Part shown: in pieces, positions 15,970 to 24,571 of the stretch
How positions within the stretch are numbered: the stretch's first letter is position 1
Layout: every line of letters begins with the position of its first letter
Assembly: GCF_001261775.1 (NCBI RefSeq)
Contig: NZ_LN868536.1
Location: forward strand, 124,001-188,000
Length of the DNA: 64,000 bases
Direction: 5' to 3'
Source of the DNA: Anaeromassilibacillus senegalensis
GTDB taxonomy: Bacteria; Bacillota; Clostridia; Oscillospirales; Acutalibacteraceae
Made by a program: the position numbers and the translations under genes
Notes under the pieces: model-generated
The model's input: only the letters and a program-made list of their open reading frames with translations
Told to the model about the DNA's origin: nothing
The model's database searches: none

Positions 15970-16614
15970 ATGAAAATTTGTCTGGTCAACGGCAGTCCGA
16001 AGAAGAAGGGCAGCGCCTCCGGCTGGTTTATCGGGGAGCTGCAAAAGCTCCTGCCGGAGCAGGCGGAAACGGCAGTGCTGGCCTCTGCCTCGTATACGGG
16101 GGCGCCGTTTTTGGAGCAGCTCTGCGATTGTGACGCGCTGGTTTTTGTTTTTCCGCTCTACGTGGACGCGGTGCCGTCCCATCTGCTGCGCATCCTCACG
16201 GAGCTGGAAGCGATTGCGTCGGAAAAGGAACAGAAGCCGATTGTCTATACCGTCGTCAACTGCGGCTTTTTTGAGACGAAGCAAAACCGCTATGCGCTCG
16301 ATGTGATGCGGCATTTCTGCCGCCGCGCCGGGCTCCCGTGGGGAGAGGGCGTTGCCATCGGCGGGGGTGCGTTTTTGGGCCAGAGTGTGGGCATCCCGCT
16401 GGAAGCTTCTCCAAAAAAATCTTTGCGTGCCGCCTTTACCGCGTTTGCCGCATCCATTGCGCAGGGCAAAACCGGCGGAGTGGATCGGTATGTGGAGCCG
16501 AACATGCCGCGCTTTCTGTATTTCCATGCGGCAAACTACGGCTGGAAACGGCAAGGGAAACAGAACGGTTTGAAAGGAAAAGCGCTTTACCGGGGCTGGG
16601 AGCGGGAGAAATAA
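15970..16614 (+). CDS. Flavodoxin-like NAD(P)H-dependent oxidoreductase
   Basis: This 214-residue protein starts with the flavodoxin-like motif MKICLVNGSPKKKGSASGW, which binds the FMN phosphate, and has a second flavin-contact region DALVFVFPLYVDAVPSHLLR. It begins immediately after the stop of the preceding reductase, so translation is coupled and a heteromeric or sequential action is plausible. The C-terminal part (about 150-214) is basic and less typical. It is probably cytoplasmic. The pair is divergent from the TetR gene and shares its operator. Substrate unknown. Confidence 0.8.
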   Translation: MKICLVNGSPKKKGSASGWFIGELQKLLPEQAETAVLASASYTGAPFLEQLCDCDALVFVFPLYVDAVPSHLLRILTELEAIASEKEQKPIVYTVVNCGFFETKQNRYALDVMRHFCRRAGLPWGEGVAIGGGAFLGQSVGIPLEASPKKSLRAAFTAFAASIAQGKTGGVDRYVEPNMPRFLYFHAANYGWKRQGKQNGLKGKALYRGWEREK

Positions 16615-16642
16615 AACTCTTTACGAAACATTATATAAAAAT

Positions 16643-16867
16643 GGGGCCGTTGCAGTTTGAATTCTGCAACGGCCTTGAAAGTTTGCCCGGCAGTACAACA
16701 GGTCTGTAAAGAACCATATCATTCGCTCCCACTCGCTCTTGACCTCCGGTCGGGACGCTCGCTTGAGGCTAAAGCCTCGCTCGATGTTCTAAATAACCAT
16801 CGCCGCTTTTCAGAAAAGCGGAAAAACACATTTTGCTCTACGCTACAATCAAAACAGGGGCTGTTAT
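16643..16867 (+). repeat. Mosaic intergenic repeat, copy 4
   Basis: The GGGGCCGTTGCAG hairpin and the CACTCGCTCTT block are followed here not by the CGTTCTC/CAAAGGGC hairpins but by an alternative cassette: GACCTCCGGTCGGGACGCTC, then the GAGGCTAAAGCCTC hairpin. The CCGCTTTTC-A-GAAAAGCGG hairpin and the tail CTACAATCAAAAC-GGGGCTGTTAT come next. The tail matches copy 5. Confidence 0.85.
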
Positions 16868-16964
16868 GTAACATGCCGTTTCAAAATATTTTTCCAGTTT
16901 GTCCCTTCTGTTTGAAGGTTTTCGCCCTTCTGATTCGTTTTATAATCAGAAGGGAGCGGATACC

Positions 16965-17198
16965 ATGAAAAGAAAGACTGAGGAATGGGACGTGATTGTT
17001 TGCCTGACGGTTTTGCTGTACGGGCTGCTTTTTGCGGAGTTCTTCCTGCACCAGTGGCTGGTGGGCCAGTGGTCGGCAGAGCTGCCGCAGCTTCCGGCGT
17101 GCACGGTATATCCGTCGTGGTTTCCGCTCTATTTTTGGGCTGTCCTGCTGCTGTCAATTGTCGGGAACTTTTTGGGGCAGTTGTTCGGAATGGCGTAA
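16965..17198 (+). CDS. Small two-helix membrane protein
   Basis: This 77-residue protein has a GGGAG site eight bases before the ATG. It begins KRKTEEWD, then one membrane helix (VIVCLTVLLYGLLFAEFFL), a short outside loop with a Cys and several Trp/Pro residues, and a second helix (PLYFWAVLLLSIVGNFLGQL). It should be an integral membrane protein with both ends in the cytoplasm. I do not recognise a family. The gene lies alone between repeat copy 4 and an XRE regulator gene. Confidence 0.6.
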   Translation: MKRKTEEWDVIVCLTVLLYGLLFAEFFLHQWLVGQWSAELPQLPACTVYPSWFPLYFWAVLLLSIVGNFLGQLFGMA

Positions 17199-17360
17199 AG
17201 GGCGGTTAACCGCCGGAAATACAGGCCGGAATGCGCGGATACAACCGCCGGTTTCTCAATTTACAACCAACGGTAGAGTGTTTCAACCGCGAATCGCTTC
17301 TTTTTTCATGAACTCTGTTCTATAATCAAAACAGATTCGTGATAGAAAAGAGGAAACAAC

Positions 17361-17852
17361 ATGAAAAAAACCATTGGTGAGAAGATCAGCGATCTTAGAA
17401 AACAGAAAAAAATGACGCAGGACGAGCTGGCGGAAAAGATGGGGGTGTCCTCCCAGGCGGTCAGCAAATGGGAAACCGGGCTGAGTATTCCGGACCTGCC
17501 CATCCTGATCGAGCTTTCGGACTTTTTCCATATGTCCTTGGACGACCTCGTAAAAGAAAAGGAAGAAGCCGTCTACCTGGTGCCCGTGGAGGAACGGAAA
17601 AAGATTGAAGAAATGTTTTTGCGCGTCAATATCCACACGGTGCAGGGGGACAAGGTCAAGGTGAATCTGCCGCTGGCCTTTGTCAAAATGGCGGCGGAAA
17701 TGGACCTGGAAATCCCGCAGTTTAACGGCAGCGAGATTTTAAAGGCGCTCGACTTTGATATGATCATTTCCATGATCGAGAACGGCGTGCTCGGCAGGAT
17801 CGTGGAGGTGGAGAGCAGCGAAGGGGATATTGTTGAAGTCACGGTGGAATGA
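17361..17852 (+). CDS. XRE regulator with C-terminal SHOCT/YvlB-like region
   Basis: This is a 163-residue protein. Residues 1-65 form a typical Cro/C1 HTH: EKISDLRKQKKMTQDELAEK, then GVSSQAVSKWETG, SIPDLPILIELSDFF and SLDDLV. Residues 75-163 resemble the repeated beta region of YvlB-like/SHOCT-linked proteins (VNIHTVQGDKVKVNLPLAFV and IVEVESSEGDIVEVTVE). GAGG lies eight bases before the ATG. The stop overlaps the next start (ATGA), so the two are translationally coupled. It is likely an autoregulated cytoplasmic regulator. The C-terminal half may bind the small partner encoded next. Confidence 0.8.
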   Translation: MKKTIGEKISDLRKQKKMTQDELAEKMGVSSQAVSKWETGLSIPDLPILIELSDFFHMSLDDLVKEKEEAVYLVPVEERKKIEEMFLRVNIHTVQGDKVKVNLPLAFVKMAAEMDLEIPQFNGSEILKALDFDMIISMIENGVLGRIVEVESSEGDIVEVTVE

Positions 17853-18091
17853 TGCTGGTAAAAATACACACAAAAGAGTTTAAAGGAACCTTCTATCTTC
17901 CCAACACCCTTCTGTTCAACAGGCTGGGCCTTTCCATCGCGTTAACGGCTTCCCAAAAATATGTCAAGGTTTCCGAAACCGGGAAAGAAGCCCTTCTCGC
18001 GCAGCTGAAGCGGTATCGGAGGCAATTCAAGGGATTGAAGCTGGTTGAGGTGCAAACCAGCGAAGGGGAAGAAATTCTCGTGAAGCTGTGA
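17849..18091 (+). CDS. Small uncharacterised protein coupled to the XRE regulator
   Basis: The 80-residue protein overlaps the regulator by four bases (ATGA). It is a mixed alpha/beta, basic protein (KEALLAQLKRYRRQFKGLKL) whose ending, VEVQTSEGEEILVKL, echoes the C-terminus of the regulator (VEVESSEGDIVEVTVE). The two may therefore carry related domains. No membrane segment or signal is seen. It might be a co-regulator or binding partner. Nothing identifies a reaction. Confidence 0.65.
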   Translation: MMLVKIHTKEFKGTFYLPNTLLFNRLGLSIALTASQKYVKVSETGKEALLAQLKRYRRQFKGLKLVEVQTSEGEEILVKL

Positions 18092-18164
18092 ACCCCACCG
18101 GCAGGACAAATGAAAAACAACGCGGCAGCAGGGGCCGCAAAATTGTGGAATTGGAAGTGTGTAT

Positions 18165-18545
18165 ATGAAAAAGGCTGTTTTATTCCTGTCGCTTTTGCTG
18201 CTTGTGGGTTCCGTTACCGCGTGTGGGTGGATCGGAACGCAGTTTGAAGGCAGCAGATTGGGAAATGAAGACCAATTGGTGATGGATTACAAAGTGCTGA
18301 ACCAAACGGATACTCAATCCCTGAAGCTGGAGGCGGGCGACGTGGTCGATTTTGCCATTGTCAGCGAATGGGGCCGGGTGGATCTTTTGCTTCAAAAGGA
18401 CGGGGAAGAAGCCGTCTATGAGGGAACGGACGTCCCGACATCCTCCTTTCAAGTTGCCATAGAAGACAGCGGGACGTATCTGCTGACGGTCACGGGACGG
18501 CACGCAAAAGGCAGCGTCTATGTTACAAAAGAAAGCGATACCTGA
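18165..18545 (+). CDS. Small secreted lipoprotein
   Basis: This 126-residue protein has a signal sequence MKKAVLFLSLLLLVGSVTAC with the lipobox Cys at position 20, so it is expected to be lipid-anchored outside the membrane. The mature part is a short beta-sandwich-like domain (VVDFAIVSEWGRVDLLLQKD, then SFQVAIEDSGTYLLTVTGRH), similar in style to emp24/pre-peptidase C-terminal type beta domains. GGAAG lies seven bases before the ATG. It follows the coupled regulator pair by about 70 bases on the same strand and may be their target. I do not recognise a specific family. Confidence 0.75.
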   Translation: MKKAVLFLSLLLLVGSVTACGWIGTQFEGSRLGNEDQLVMDYKVLNQTDTQSLKLEAGDVVDFAIVSEWGRVDLLLQKDGEEAVYEGTDVPTSSFQVAIEDSGTYLLTVTGRHAKGSVYVTKESDT

Positions 18546-18577
18546 ACAGGATTTGAAAAACCAACTGAATTTAACAA

Positions 18578-18880
18578 GGGGCCGTTGCAGAATAAAGCTG
18601 CAACGGCCCCGAACGTTACCCGGAAGCACAAAAGGTCTGTAAAGAACCATATCACTCGTTCCCACTCGCTCTTCTCAGGAAGAGAGTTTCGTTCTCTGCG
18701 GAGAACGACCAAAGGCTCTGCCTTTGGAAACCGCCGCTTTTCAGAAAAGCGGAAAAACACGTATTAGTCATTACCTGTAAGGTGAAAATAATCCTCGCCG
18801 TAGGCGCGTCCCGACCGGAGGTCCAGAAAAGCGGAAAAACGCGTTTCGTTCTACGTTACAATCAAAACAAGGGCTGTTAT
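18578..18880 (+). repeat. Mosaic intergenic repeat, copy 5
   Basis: It contains the GGGGCCGTTGCAG hairpin; the ACTCGCTCTT block; the CGTTCTC-TGCG-GAGAACG hairpin; a CCAAAGGC-TCT-GCCTTTGG hairpin with compensating changes relative to copy 1; the CCGCTTTTC hairpin; the CCTCGCCGTAGGCG...GACCGGAGGTC extension; and the tail ending GGGCTGTTAT. It ends right at the stop of the leftward CDF gene. Confidence 0.85.
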
Positions 18881-19777
18881 CTATGCGTGCGGCTCGCCCT
18901 CCGAGGGGTTCACATGCACCATACAGTGCTTGACGGAGGGGAACTGCGCTTCAATCGCGTCATGTACACACTGCGCGGTGCCGTGCGCCTGCGTCAGCGT
19001 CTCGCTGCCGTCCGCTTGGATCTCCAGGTCCACGTAGACCTTGTCACCGAACAGGCGGGTTTTGATCTGATCGATTGCCAGGACGCCCTCCTGCTCCGCC
19101 GCCACGCCCCGGATTTCCTCCACCACCTCGTCGTCGCACGCCCGGTCGGTCATTTTATTGATCGCGTCCCGGAAAATATCGACCGCGGCCTTGAGGATGA
19201 ACAGGCAGATTACCACGCTGGCGATCGGGTCCAGAATCGGGAAGCCGAGCCGCGCGCCCAAAATACCCACAAAGCTGCCGATGGAGGAAAGCGCGTCGGA
19301 ACGGTGGTGCCACGCGTCCGCCATCAGTGCGCTGGAATGGATCTGCTTGGCGGCGGCGCGGGTGTACCAGTACATCGCCTCTTTTAAAACGATAGAAACG
19401 ACAGCGGCAACCAGCGCCAACGCGCCCGGAACCGCCAGCCCGCCGTGTGTGCCGTTCACAATATGTTCCACTCCGTTGGCCCCAATGCCGATTCCGGTGG
19501 CAAACAGGAGCGCTGCCAGCAAAATGGCGGCCACACATTCCAACCGCTCGTGTCCGTAGGGGTGGTCCTTGTCGGACGCGCGGTTGGCGAGCTTCACGCC
19601 GATCATGACCACTATGGTGCTGAATACGTCGGAAGCGGAATGCACCGCGTCCGAGATCATCGCGCCGGACCTTGCAAAGATGCCGGCGAAGAGCTTAAAA
19701 GCGGTCAACAGGACATTTCCCAAAATGCTGACCCGCGAGACGTGCATGGCGATTTGTTCGTTTGTCCGTACTTTCAT
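18881..19777 (-). CDS. Cation diffusion facilitator (CDF) metal exporter
   Basis: At 298 residues this has the standard length. Six membrane helices carry the metal sites SDAVHSASDVFSTI (helix 2) and ADAWHHRSDALSS (helix 5), with HPYGHERLE between. The cytoplasmic C-terminal ferredoxin-like domain (about 210-298) ends in a His-containing strand (KHCMVHVNPSEGEPHA). The family exports Zn, Co, Ni, Cd, Fe or Mn by proton exchange. The ATG at 19777 has GGGAGGG upstream. Its leader holds a NiCo riboswitch, which points to cobalt/nickel (or iron-group) efflux. Confidence 0.93.
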   Translation of the reverse strand: MKVRTNEQIAMHVSRVSILGNVLLTAFKLFAGIFARSGAMISDAVHSASDVFSTIVVMIGVKLANRASDKDHPYGHERLECVAAILLAALLFATGIGIGANGVEHIVNGTHGGLAVPGALALVAAVVSIVLKEAMYWYTRAAAKQIHSSALMADAWHHRSDALSSIGSFVGILGARLGFPILDPIASVVICLFILKAAVDIFRDAINKMTDRACDDEVVEEIRGVAAEQEGVLAIDQIKTRLFGDKVYVDLEIQADGSETLTQAHGTAQCVHDAIEAQFPSVKHCMVHVNPSEGEPHA

Positions 19778-19843
19778 AGCCAGACCCTCCCAATATGTGC
19801 ATATGAATTCTCTGAGTCCGGCAGGGTGTTTTGGCCTGAAAAT

Positions 19844-19876
19844 AAAAAAACACCCGCGGAACAACAACTGTCCCGC
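19844..19876 (-). terminator. Riboswitch-linked terminator upstream of the CDF gene
   Basis: On the minus strand GCGGGA pairs with TTCCGC, then GGGTG and a T-run. The 5' arm overlaps the conserved CTGCGGGACAG end of the aptamer, so aptamer folding and termination exclude each other. Metal binding should turn transcription on. Confidence 0.7.
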
Positions 19877-19956
19877 AGATGTACGCAGTCGGTTTCATCT
19901 GCTGCCGTGTAAAAACGGCCCGGCCCCATGGAAAGCTTCCATCGCCTGCTCAGTTT
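19865..19956 (-). promoter_or_regulatory. NiCo (czcD) riboswitch aptamer
   Basis: Read on the minus strand, the element begins ACTGAGCAGGC, then GATGG...CCAT-GGGGCCGGGCCG, a hairpin, CGGCAGCAGATGA, a hairpin, and CATCTGCGGGACAGT. These blocks match the NiCo class in order and spacing, as I know it from the published cobalt-bound structure. It sits 88 bases upstream of a CDF exporter, the usual target gene. Confidence 0.9.
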
Positions 19957-20014
19957 GTACTGTTGATTAGGCATCTTGACAAAAGACGCCGTGCAGCGCA
20001 AAGAGATTTCATAT

Positions 20015-20043
20015 AACATATCATATGCGTTTTGCTTTGTCAA
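20015..20043 (-). promoter_or_regulatory. Promoter of the NiCo riboswitch/CDF transcript
   Basis: On the minus strand, TTGACA (20043-20038) and TATGTT (20020-20015) are 17 bases apart. Transcription should start near 20008 and read through the aptamer. Confidence 0.7.
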
Positions 20044-20138
20044 GGTTCCACATGAAATTTTTTGCAGGGAGAGTTTCCGGCGCGAAGGGTATGGAACCGC
20101 CGTATTCCTGCCATACTAGAGCGGTGGAGGGATGTACG

Positions 20139-21605
20139 ATGAATCAAATAGGACAAACGGTTAAAAAAACCGGTTTTTTATTAGGCTGTGCGGCGGTATT
20201 TGTGGCCGCGATGCTGTTTTTTTCGGCGTCCGCGCAGCAGGACCGCGCGCAGCCGCTCTCTGTGGAGGACAAACAGGTTTTACTGCAAAATCTGCATTTT
20301 CCAAGCCCTTCCAAGGAACAGCAGGTGGGCGTGACGGAATCCATTTTAAATAATGACCCGGACAACGCCGTTAGTGTGCACTATCCGGTGCTGGGTATCC
20401 AAAAGGTGGACGAACAAATACGCGCGCAGGTAGATTCCCTGTTGCAGGAATACCAGAAGCAGCTCAAGGAGGAGCAGGACCGCGGCAGGGCAACAGGTTC
20501 CCTGCTGGTGGATTACGAGTCCTATCTGGCGGGCGACCGGACTGTTTCCGTGGTGTTCCATGTGGAAATCGACTTTTCCACGCTGGCGCATCCGGATGTT
20601 TTTGTCCGCACCATGACGTTTGACCTGAAGGATGAAAAGGAACTGACGCTGCACGAAGCGCTCAAGGGCAACTATTTGCAGGCGCTCGCGGACCTGACCC
20701 GCAAACATTTTCGCGAGAATTCAAGTTATGCGGGCCTGACGGAGGACGAGCAGTTCATGCGCGGCACCGCGCCGGAGGACGAAAATTATCAATCCTTTGC
20801 CCTGACGGACGACGCCCTGCGGCTGTATTTTCAAAAATACCAGCTCTTCGCGGGCAGCTACGGCATGCCGTATGTGGATATTCCCTATGCGGAGCTGAAA
20901 GCGTATTTGAACGTCAACACGACGGAAAAGCTTGCTGCTGCCAACGCGGCGCCGGAGCGCGAGCTGGAGGAGCCGGCGGCCCCCGCTGCCATCGATAAAA
21001 GCCGCCCCGTTGTGGCCCTTTCCTTTGACGATGGGCCGAACGCCAAGGTTACGCCGCGCATCCTGGATATTTTAAAACAAAACAATGCCCGCGCCACTTT
21101 TTTTGTGCTGGGAAACCGCGTGGACAGCTATGCTTCCATTTTGCAGCGCGAATATGAGGAGGGGCATGAGATCGGCAACCACTCGTATAACCATCCTTCT
21201 CTGACCAAGCTCAGCGTAAAGGACATTACTTACCAGGTCAACGAGACGGATTCCCGTATTTCCCAGCTGGTACCGGTGGTGCCCACGCTCCTGCGCCCGC
21301 CCTACGGCGCGGTGAACGACGCGGTGAAAACCAGCGTGCAGAAGCCGCTTGCGCTGTGGTCCATCGACACGCTGGACTGGAAGACCCGCAATAAGGACGC
21401 GGTCGTCAAAGAGGTAATCGGAAAGGTTAAGGATGGGGATATCATCCTGATGCACGACATGTATTCCACCACAGCGGACGCGCTGGAGGTCATTCTGCCG
21501 GAGCTGTCCAGGCAGGGGTATCAGTTTGTCACCGTCTCGGAACTGCTGGCGGAGAAAGAAATAACGCCTGTGGCGGGCAAGGTGTACCGGCAGGGAAAAA
21601 GTTAG
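20139..21605 (+). CDS. Membrane-anchored polysaccharide deacetylase (PdaC-like)
   Basis: The 488-residue protein has an N-terminal signal-anchor (TGFLLGCAAVFVAAMLFFSAS). Residues 45-280 form a DUF4163/DUF3298-like extracytoplasmic domain. Residues 290-480 form a NodB deacetylase: motif 1 ALSFDDGPN with the catalytic base and metal Asp, motif 2 HEIGNHSYNHPSL with the metal His pair, motif 3 LRPPYGA, motif 4 SIDTLDWK and motif 5 DIILMHD. It should remove acetyl groups from peptidoglycan or another surface glycan outside the membrane, as PdaC does. The ATG at 20139 has GGAGG eight bases upstream. It is divergent from the CDF transcript. Confidence 0.92.
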   Translation: MNQIGQTVKKTGFLLGCAAVFVAAMLFFSASAQQDRAQPLSVEDKQVLLQNLHFPSPSKEQQVGVTESILNNDPDNAVSVHYPVLGIQKVDEQIRAQVDSLLQEYQKQLKEEQDRGRATGSLLVDYESYLAGDRTVSVVFHVEIDFSTLAHPDVFVRTMTFDLKDEKELTLHEALKGNYLQALADLTRKHFRENSSYAGLTEDEQFMRGTAPEDENYQSFALTDDALRLYFQKYQLFAGSYGMPYVDIPYAELKAYLNVNTTEKLAAANAAPERELEEPAAPAAIDKSRPVVALSFDDGPNAKVTPRILDILKQNNARATFFVLGNRVDSYASILQREYEEGHEIGNHSYNHPSLTKLSVKDITYQVNETDSRISQLVPVVPTLLRPPYGAVNDAVKTSVQKPLALWSIDTLDWKTRNKDAVVKEVIGKVKDGDIILMHDMYSTTADALEVILPELSRQGYQFVTVSELLAEKEITPVAGKVYRQGKS

Positions 21606-21651
21606 CAGTGTGCGACGGAATAAGAACAATCTGTAAAATTTGGCAGGAACG

Positions 21652-21680
21652 TTGACAGAGACGGGCAAACCCTTTATAAT
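21652..21680 (+). promoter_or_regulatory. Consensus promoter of the P-type ATPase transcript
   Basis: TTGACA (21652-21657), a 17-base spacer and TATAAT (21675-21680) form a full consensus sigma-A promoter. It starts a leader of about 210 bases. Confidence 0.92.
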
Positions 21681-21712
21681 GAATTCCATCATATCTCTGT
21701 TATATACCCAAC

Positions 21713-21802
21713 AAAAGGGAGTAGTTATAATACGCGCCGATCAACATACCCGGTTCCCTGCGAACCTGGCGGCGTGTGCCGGTTTTCGGTGACAAGACTT
21801 TT
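21713..21802 (+). promoter_or_regulatory. yybP-ykoY (Mn2+) riboswitch aptamer
   Basis: The two hallmark internal-loop strands are present: AAAGGGAGTAG at 21715-21725 and ATCAACATAC at 21740-21749. They are followed by the CGGTTC...GAACCTGG arm and GTGCCGGTTTTCGGTGACAAGACTT. This matches the manganese-sensing class that often controls Mn exporters, including P-type ATPases. Confidence 0.88.
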
Positions 21803-21850
21803 GGAGGGCTGTCCTGCTGTACGCAGGCGGCCGCCGGAAGTCTTTTTTTT
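21794..21850 (+). terminator. Expression-platform terminator of the Mn riboswitch
   Basis: AAGACTT (21794-21800) pairs with AAGTCTT (21838-21844), extended inward with an internal CCTGC-TGTAC-GCAGG hairpin, and followed by an eight-base T-run. A competing stem, CCGCCGGAA with TTCCGGCGG, surrounds the T-run (about 21831-21862). Confidence 0.75.
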
Positions 21851-21898
21851 ATTTCCGGCGGCCGGGCGGAGGTCAATCAAATGGAGGGAAGAAAAAAC

Positions 21899-24511
21899 AT
21901 GGCGAACACATTCTTCAACCGTTCCGCCGAGGAAACATTGCGCGAGCAGAAGAGCAGCCGGGACGGCTTGACTGGCGCGCAGGCAAAGGAAAGACTGGAA
22001 ACATACGGACCCAACGCCCTGGTCGAGGGCAAGAAGAAAGGGCTGCTGCAGGTGTTCCTGGAGCAGTTCAAGGACCTGCTGGTGGTGATCCTGATCATCG
22101 CGGCGGTCATTTCCCTGCTGTCCGGGCAAGGCGAAAGCACGCTGGTGATCTTTGCGGTGATCCTCTTAAACGCGATTCTGGGAACGGTGCAGTATTTTAA
22201 GGCGGAGAAGTCGCTGGACAGCCTCAAGGCGATGTCCTCGCCGTCGGCAAAGGTTCTGCGCGACGGCGCGCGGCAGGAAATCCCCTCCCGCGACGTGGCG
22301 CCGGGCGACATTGTCTTCCTGGAAGCGGGCGACATGGTGGTCGCGGACGGGCGCATTTTGGAGAATTTTTCCCTGAAAGTGAACGAAAGCTCCCTGACCG
22401 GCGAGTCGGAGGGTGTGGACAAGACGGAGGAACCCATTGAGGGCGGCGAAGTCGCGCTGGGGGACCAGAAAAACATGGTCTTTTCCGGTTCGCTGGTCAC
22501 CTATGGGCGCGCCACGGTGGTGGTCACCGGCACCGGGATGCAGACGGAGCTGGGAAAAATCGCCGCGCTGATGAACCAGACCCAGCAGCGCAAAACGCCT
22601 TTGCAGCAGAGTTTGGACGATTTCAGCAAAAAGCTGGCGGTTATCATCCTGTGCATCTGCGCGCTGGTGTTCGGCCTTTCGCTGTACCGCGCGATGCCGG
22701 TATTGGATTCGCTGATGTTCGCCGTGGCGCTTGCGGTCGCCGCCATCCCGGAGGCGCTCAGCTCGATTGTGACGATTGTGCTGGCACTCGGCACCCAGAA
22801 GATGGCGAAGGAAAACGCGATCATCAAAGACCTGAAGGCGGTGGAAAGCCTCGGCTCCGTCTCCGTCGTCTGCTCCGATAAAACCGGCACGTTGACCCAA
22901 AACAAGATGAAGGTACAGAAGGTATATGCGGACGGCAAATTGCTGGACGGCAGCGAGATGCAGCTTTTAAACGATCCCCAGCGCCTGCTGTTAAAAGCCG
23001 CGGTGCTGGACAGCGACGCGACCGACGTGGAGGGCGTGGAAATCGGCGACCCGACAGAGGTGGCGCTGGTGCAGCTCGGCGACCGGTACGGCGTGGAAGA
23101 GGTGGCCTACCGCAGGCAGCATCCCCGTCTGGGCGAGCTGGCGTTCGATTCCGACCGCAAGCTGATGAGTACGCTGCACGATGTGGACGGCAAACCCACG
23201 CTGTTGACAAAGGGCGCGATCGACGTGCTTCTTGCCCGCGCAACGCATATCTATACCAGCGAGGGCGTGCGGGAGCTGACGGAACAGGGAAAACAGGAAC
23301 TGCACCGCGTCAATCGGGAGCTGTCCGAACAGGGCCTGCGCGTCTTGGCTTTTGGCTACCGGGAGCTGGACGCGGCGCGGCCTCTCACGCTGGAGGATGA
23401 AACCGGGCTGACCTTTATCGGCCTGATTTCCATGATCGACCCGCCGCGTGTGGAATCCATGCAGGCGGTGGCGGACGCAAAGCGCGCCGGCATCCGTACC
23501 ATCATGATCACGGGCGACCATAAGATTACGGCGACCGCCATTGCAAAGCAGATCGGCATTTTTATGGACGGCGATATGGCGCTGGAAGGTGTGGAGCTGG
23601 ACCGCATGACCGACGCGGAGCTGGATGAAACGCTTGCAAAAATCTCTGTTTATGCGCGTGTTTCGCCGGAAAACAAAATCCGCATCGTCAACGCCTGGCA
23701 GCGGCGCGGACAGATCGTCTCCATGACCGGCGACGGCGTAAACGATGCGCCCGCGCTGAAAAAGGCCGACATCGGCGTTGCGATGGGAATCACCGGCACA
23801 GAGGTCAGCAAGGACGCGGCCTCTATGATTCTGGCGGACGACAACTTTGCCACGATCATCAAAGCGGTGCTCAACGGGCGCAATGTTTATGAAAACATCA
23901 AAAATGCAATTCAGTTCCTGCTGTCCGGCAATATGGCGGGCATTCTGTGTGTGCTGTATACTTCGATCATGGCGCTGCCCATGCCGTTCGCGCCGGTGCA
24001 CCTGTTGTTCATCAATCTGCTGACAGACAGCCTGCCCGCCATTGCCATCGGGATGGAACCGGCGCGCAAGGACCTGCTGGACCGCCAGCCGCGCAACCCC
24101 AGGGAGCCGATTCTCAACGGCTCGCTGATTGGCAAGATTTTTACACAGGGCCTTTTGATCGGCATCGCAACCATGGCGGCGTTCTACATTGGATTGCAGA
24201 CGAGCGCGGCGTTGGCAACCACCATGGCATTTGCCACTCTGACGCTGTCCCGGCTGTTCCACGGCTTCAACTGCCGCGGCAGGCAGTCGATTTTCTGTCT
24301 GGGCCTTCTCAGCAACAAATACAGCCTGATGGCCTTTGGCGCGGGCGTCCTGCTGCTGTGCGCCGTGTTGTTCCTGCCCTTCCTGAGCGGCCTGTTCCTG
24401 GTGACGCCGCTCTCCTTAACAAATGTGGGAACCATCGCGTTGCTGGCCTTCCTGCCGACGCTCTGTATTCAGATCTTTAAAGCGGTGCGCGGCTTGTCCA
24501 GAAAAGCATAA
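21899..24511 (+). CDS. P-type cation-transporting ATPase (Ca2+/Mn2+ class)
   Basis: This is an 870-residue P2-type ATPase. The N-terminal cation-ATPase domain is at 1-70. The actuator motif SSLTGESEGVDKTEE is near 165. The helix 4 ion site is PEALSSIVTIVLALGTQKMA. The phosphorylation site is CSDKTGTLT with D327. Also present are MITGDHKITA, the hinge MTGDGVNDAPALKKADIGVAMG and six C-terminal helices. PEAL replaces the PEGL of SERCA pumps, similar to bacterial manganese-responsive pumps. With the Mn riboswitch in the leader, manganese export is the most likely job; Ca2+ export is the alternative. GGAGGG precedes the ATG at 21899. Confidence 0.93.
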   Translation: MANTFFNRSAEETLREQKSSRDGLTGAQAKERLETYGPNALVEGKKKGLLQVFLEQFKDLLVVILIIAAVISLLSGQGESTLVIFAVILLNAILGTVQYFKAEKSLDSLKAMSSPSAKVLRDGARQEIPSRDVAPGDIVFLEAGDMVVADGRILENFSLKVNESSLTGESEGVDKTEEPIEGGEVALGDQKNMVFSGSLVTYGRATVVVTGTGMQTELGKIAALMNQTQQRKTPLQQSLDDFSKKLAVIILCICALVFGLSLYRAMPVLDSLMFAVALAVAAIPEALSSIVTIVLALGTQKMAKENAIIKDLKAVESLGSVSVVCSDKTGTLTQNKMKVQKVYADGKLLDGSEMQLLNDPQRLLLKAAVLDSDATDVEGVEIGDPTEVALVQLGDRYGVEEVAYRRQHPRLGELAFDSDRKLMSTLHDVDGKPTLLTKGAIDVLLARATHIYTSEGVRELTEQGKQELHRVNRELSEQGLRVLAFGYRELDAARPLTLEDETGLTFIGLISMIDPPRVESMQAVADAKRAGIRTIMITGDHKITATAIAKQIGIFMDGDMALEGVELDRMTDAELDETLAKISVYARVSPENKIRIVNAWQRRGQIVSMTGDGVNDAPALKKADIGVAMGITGTEVSKDAASMILADDNFATIIKAVLNGRNVYENIKNAIQFLLSGNMAGILCVLYTSIMALPMPFAPVHLLFINLLTDSLPAIAIGMEPARKDLLDRQPRNPREPILNGSLIGKIFTQGLLIGIATMAAFYIGLQTSAALATTMAFATLTLSRLFHGFNCRGRQSIFCLGLLSNKYSLMAFGAGVLLLCAVLFLPFLSGLFLVTPLSLTNVGTIALLAFLPTLCIQIFKAVRGLSRKA

Positions 24512-24571
24512 CCTGCACATCTATCCCATGGGTATCGTCCGTCACAGGATATTCCATAGATCGCCAATATA

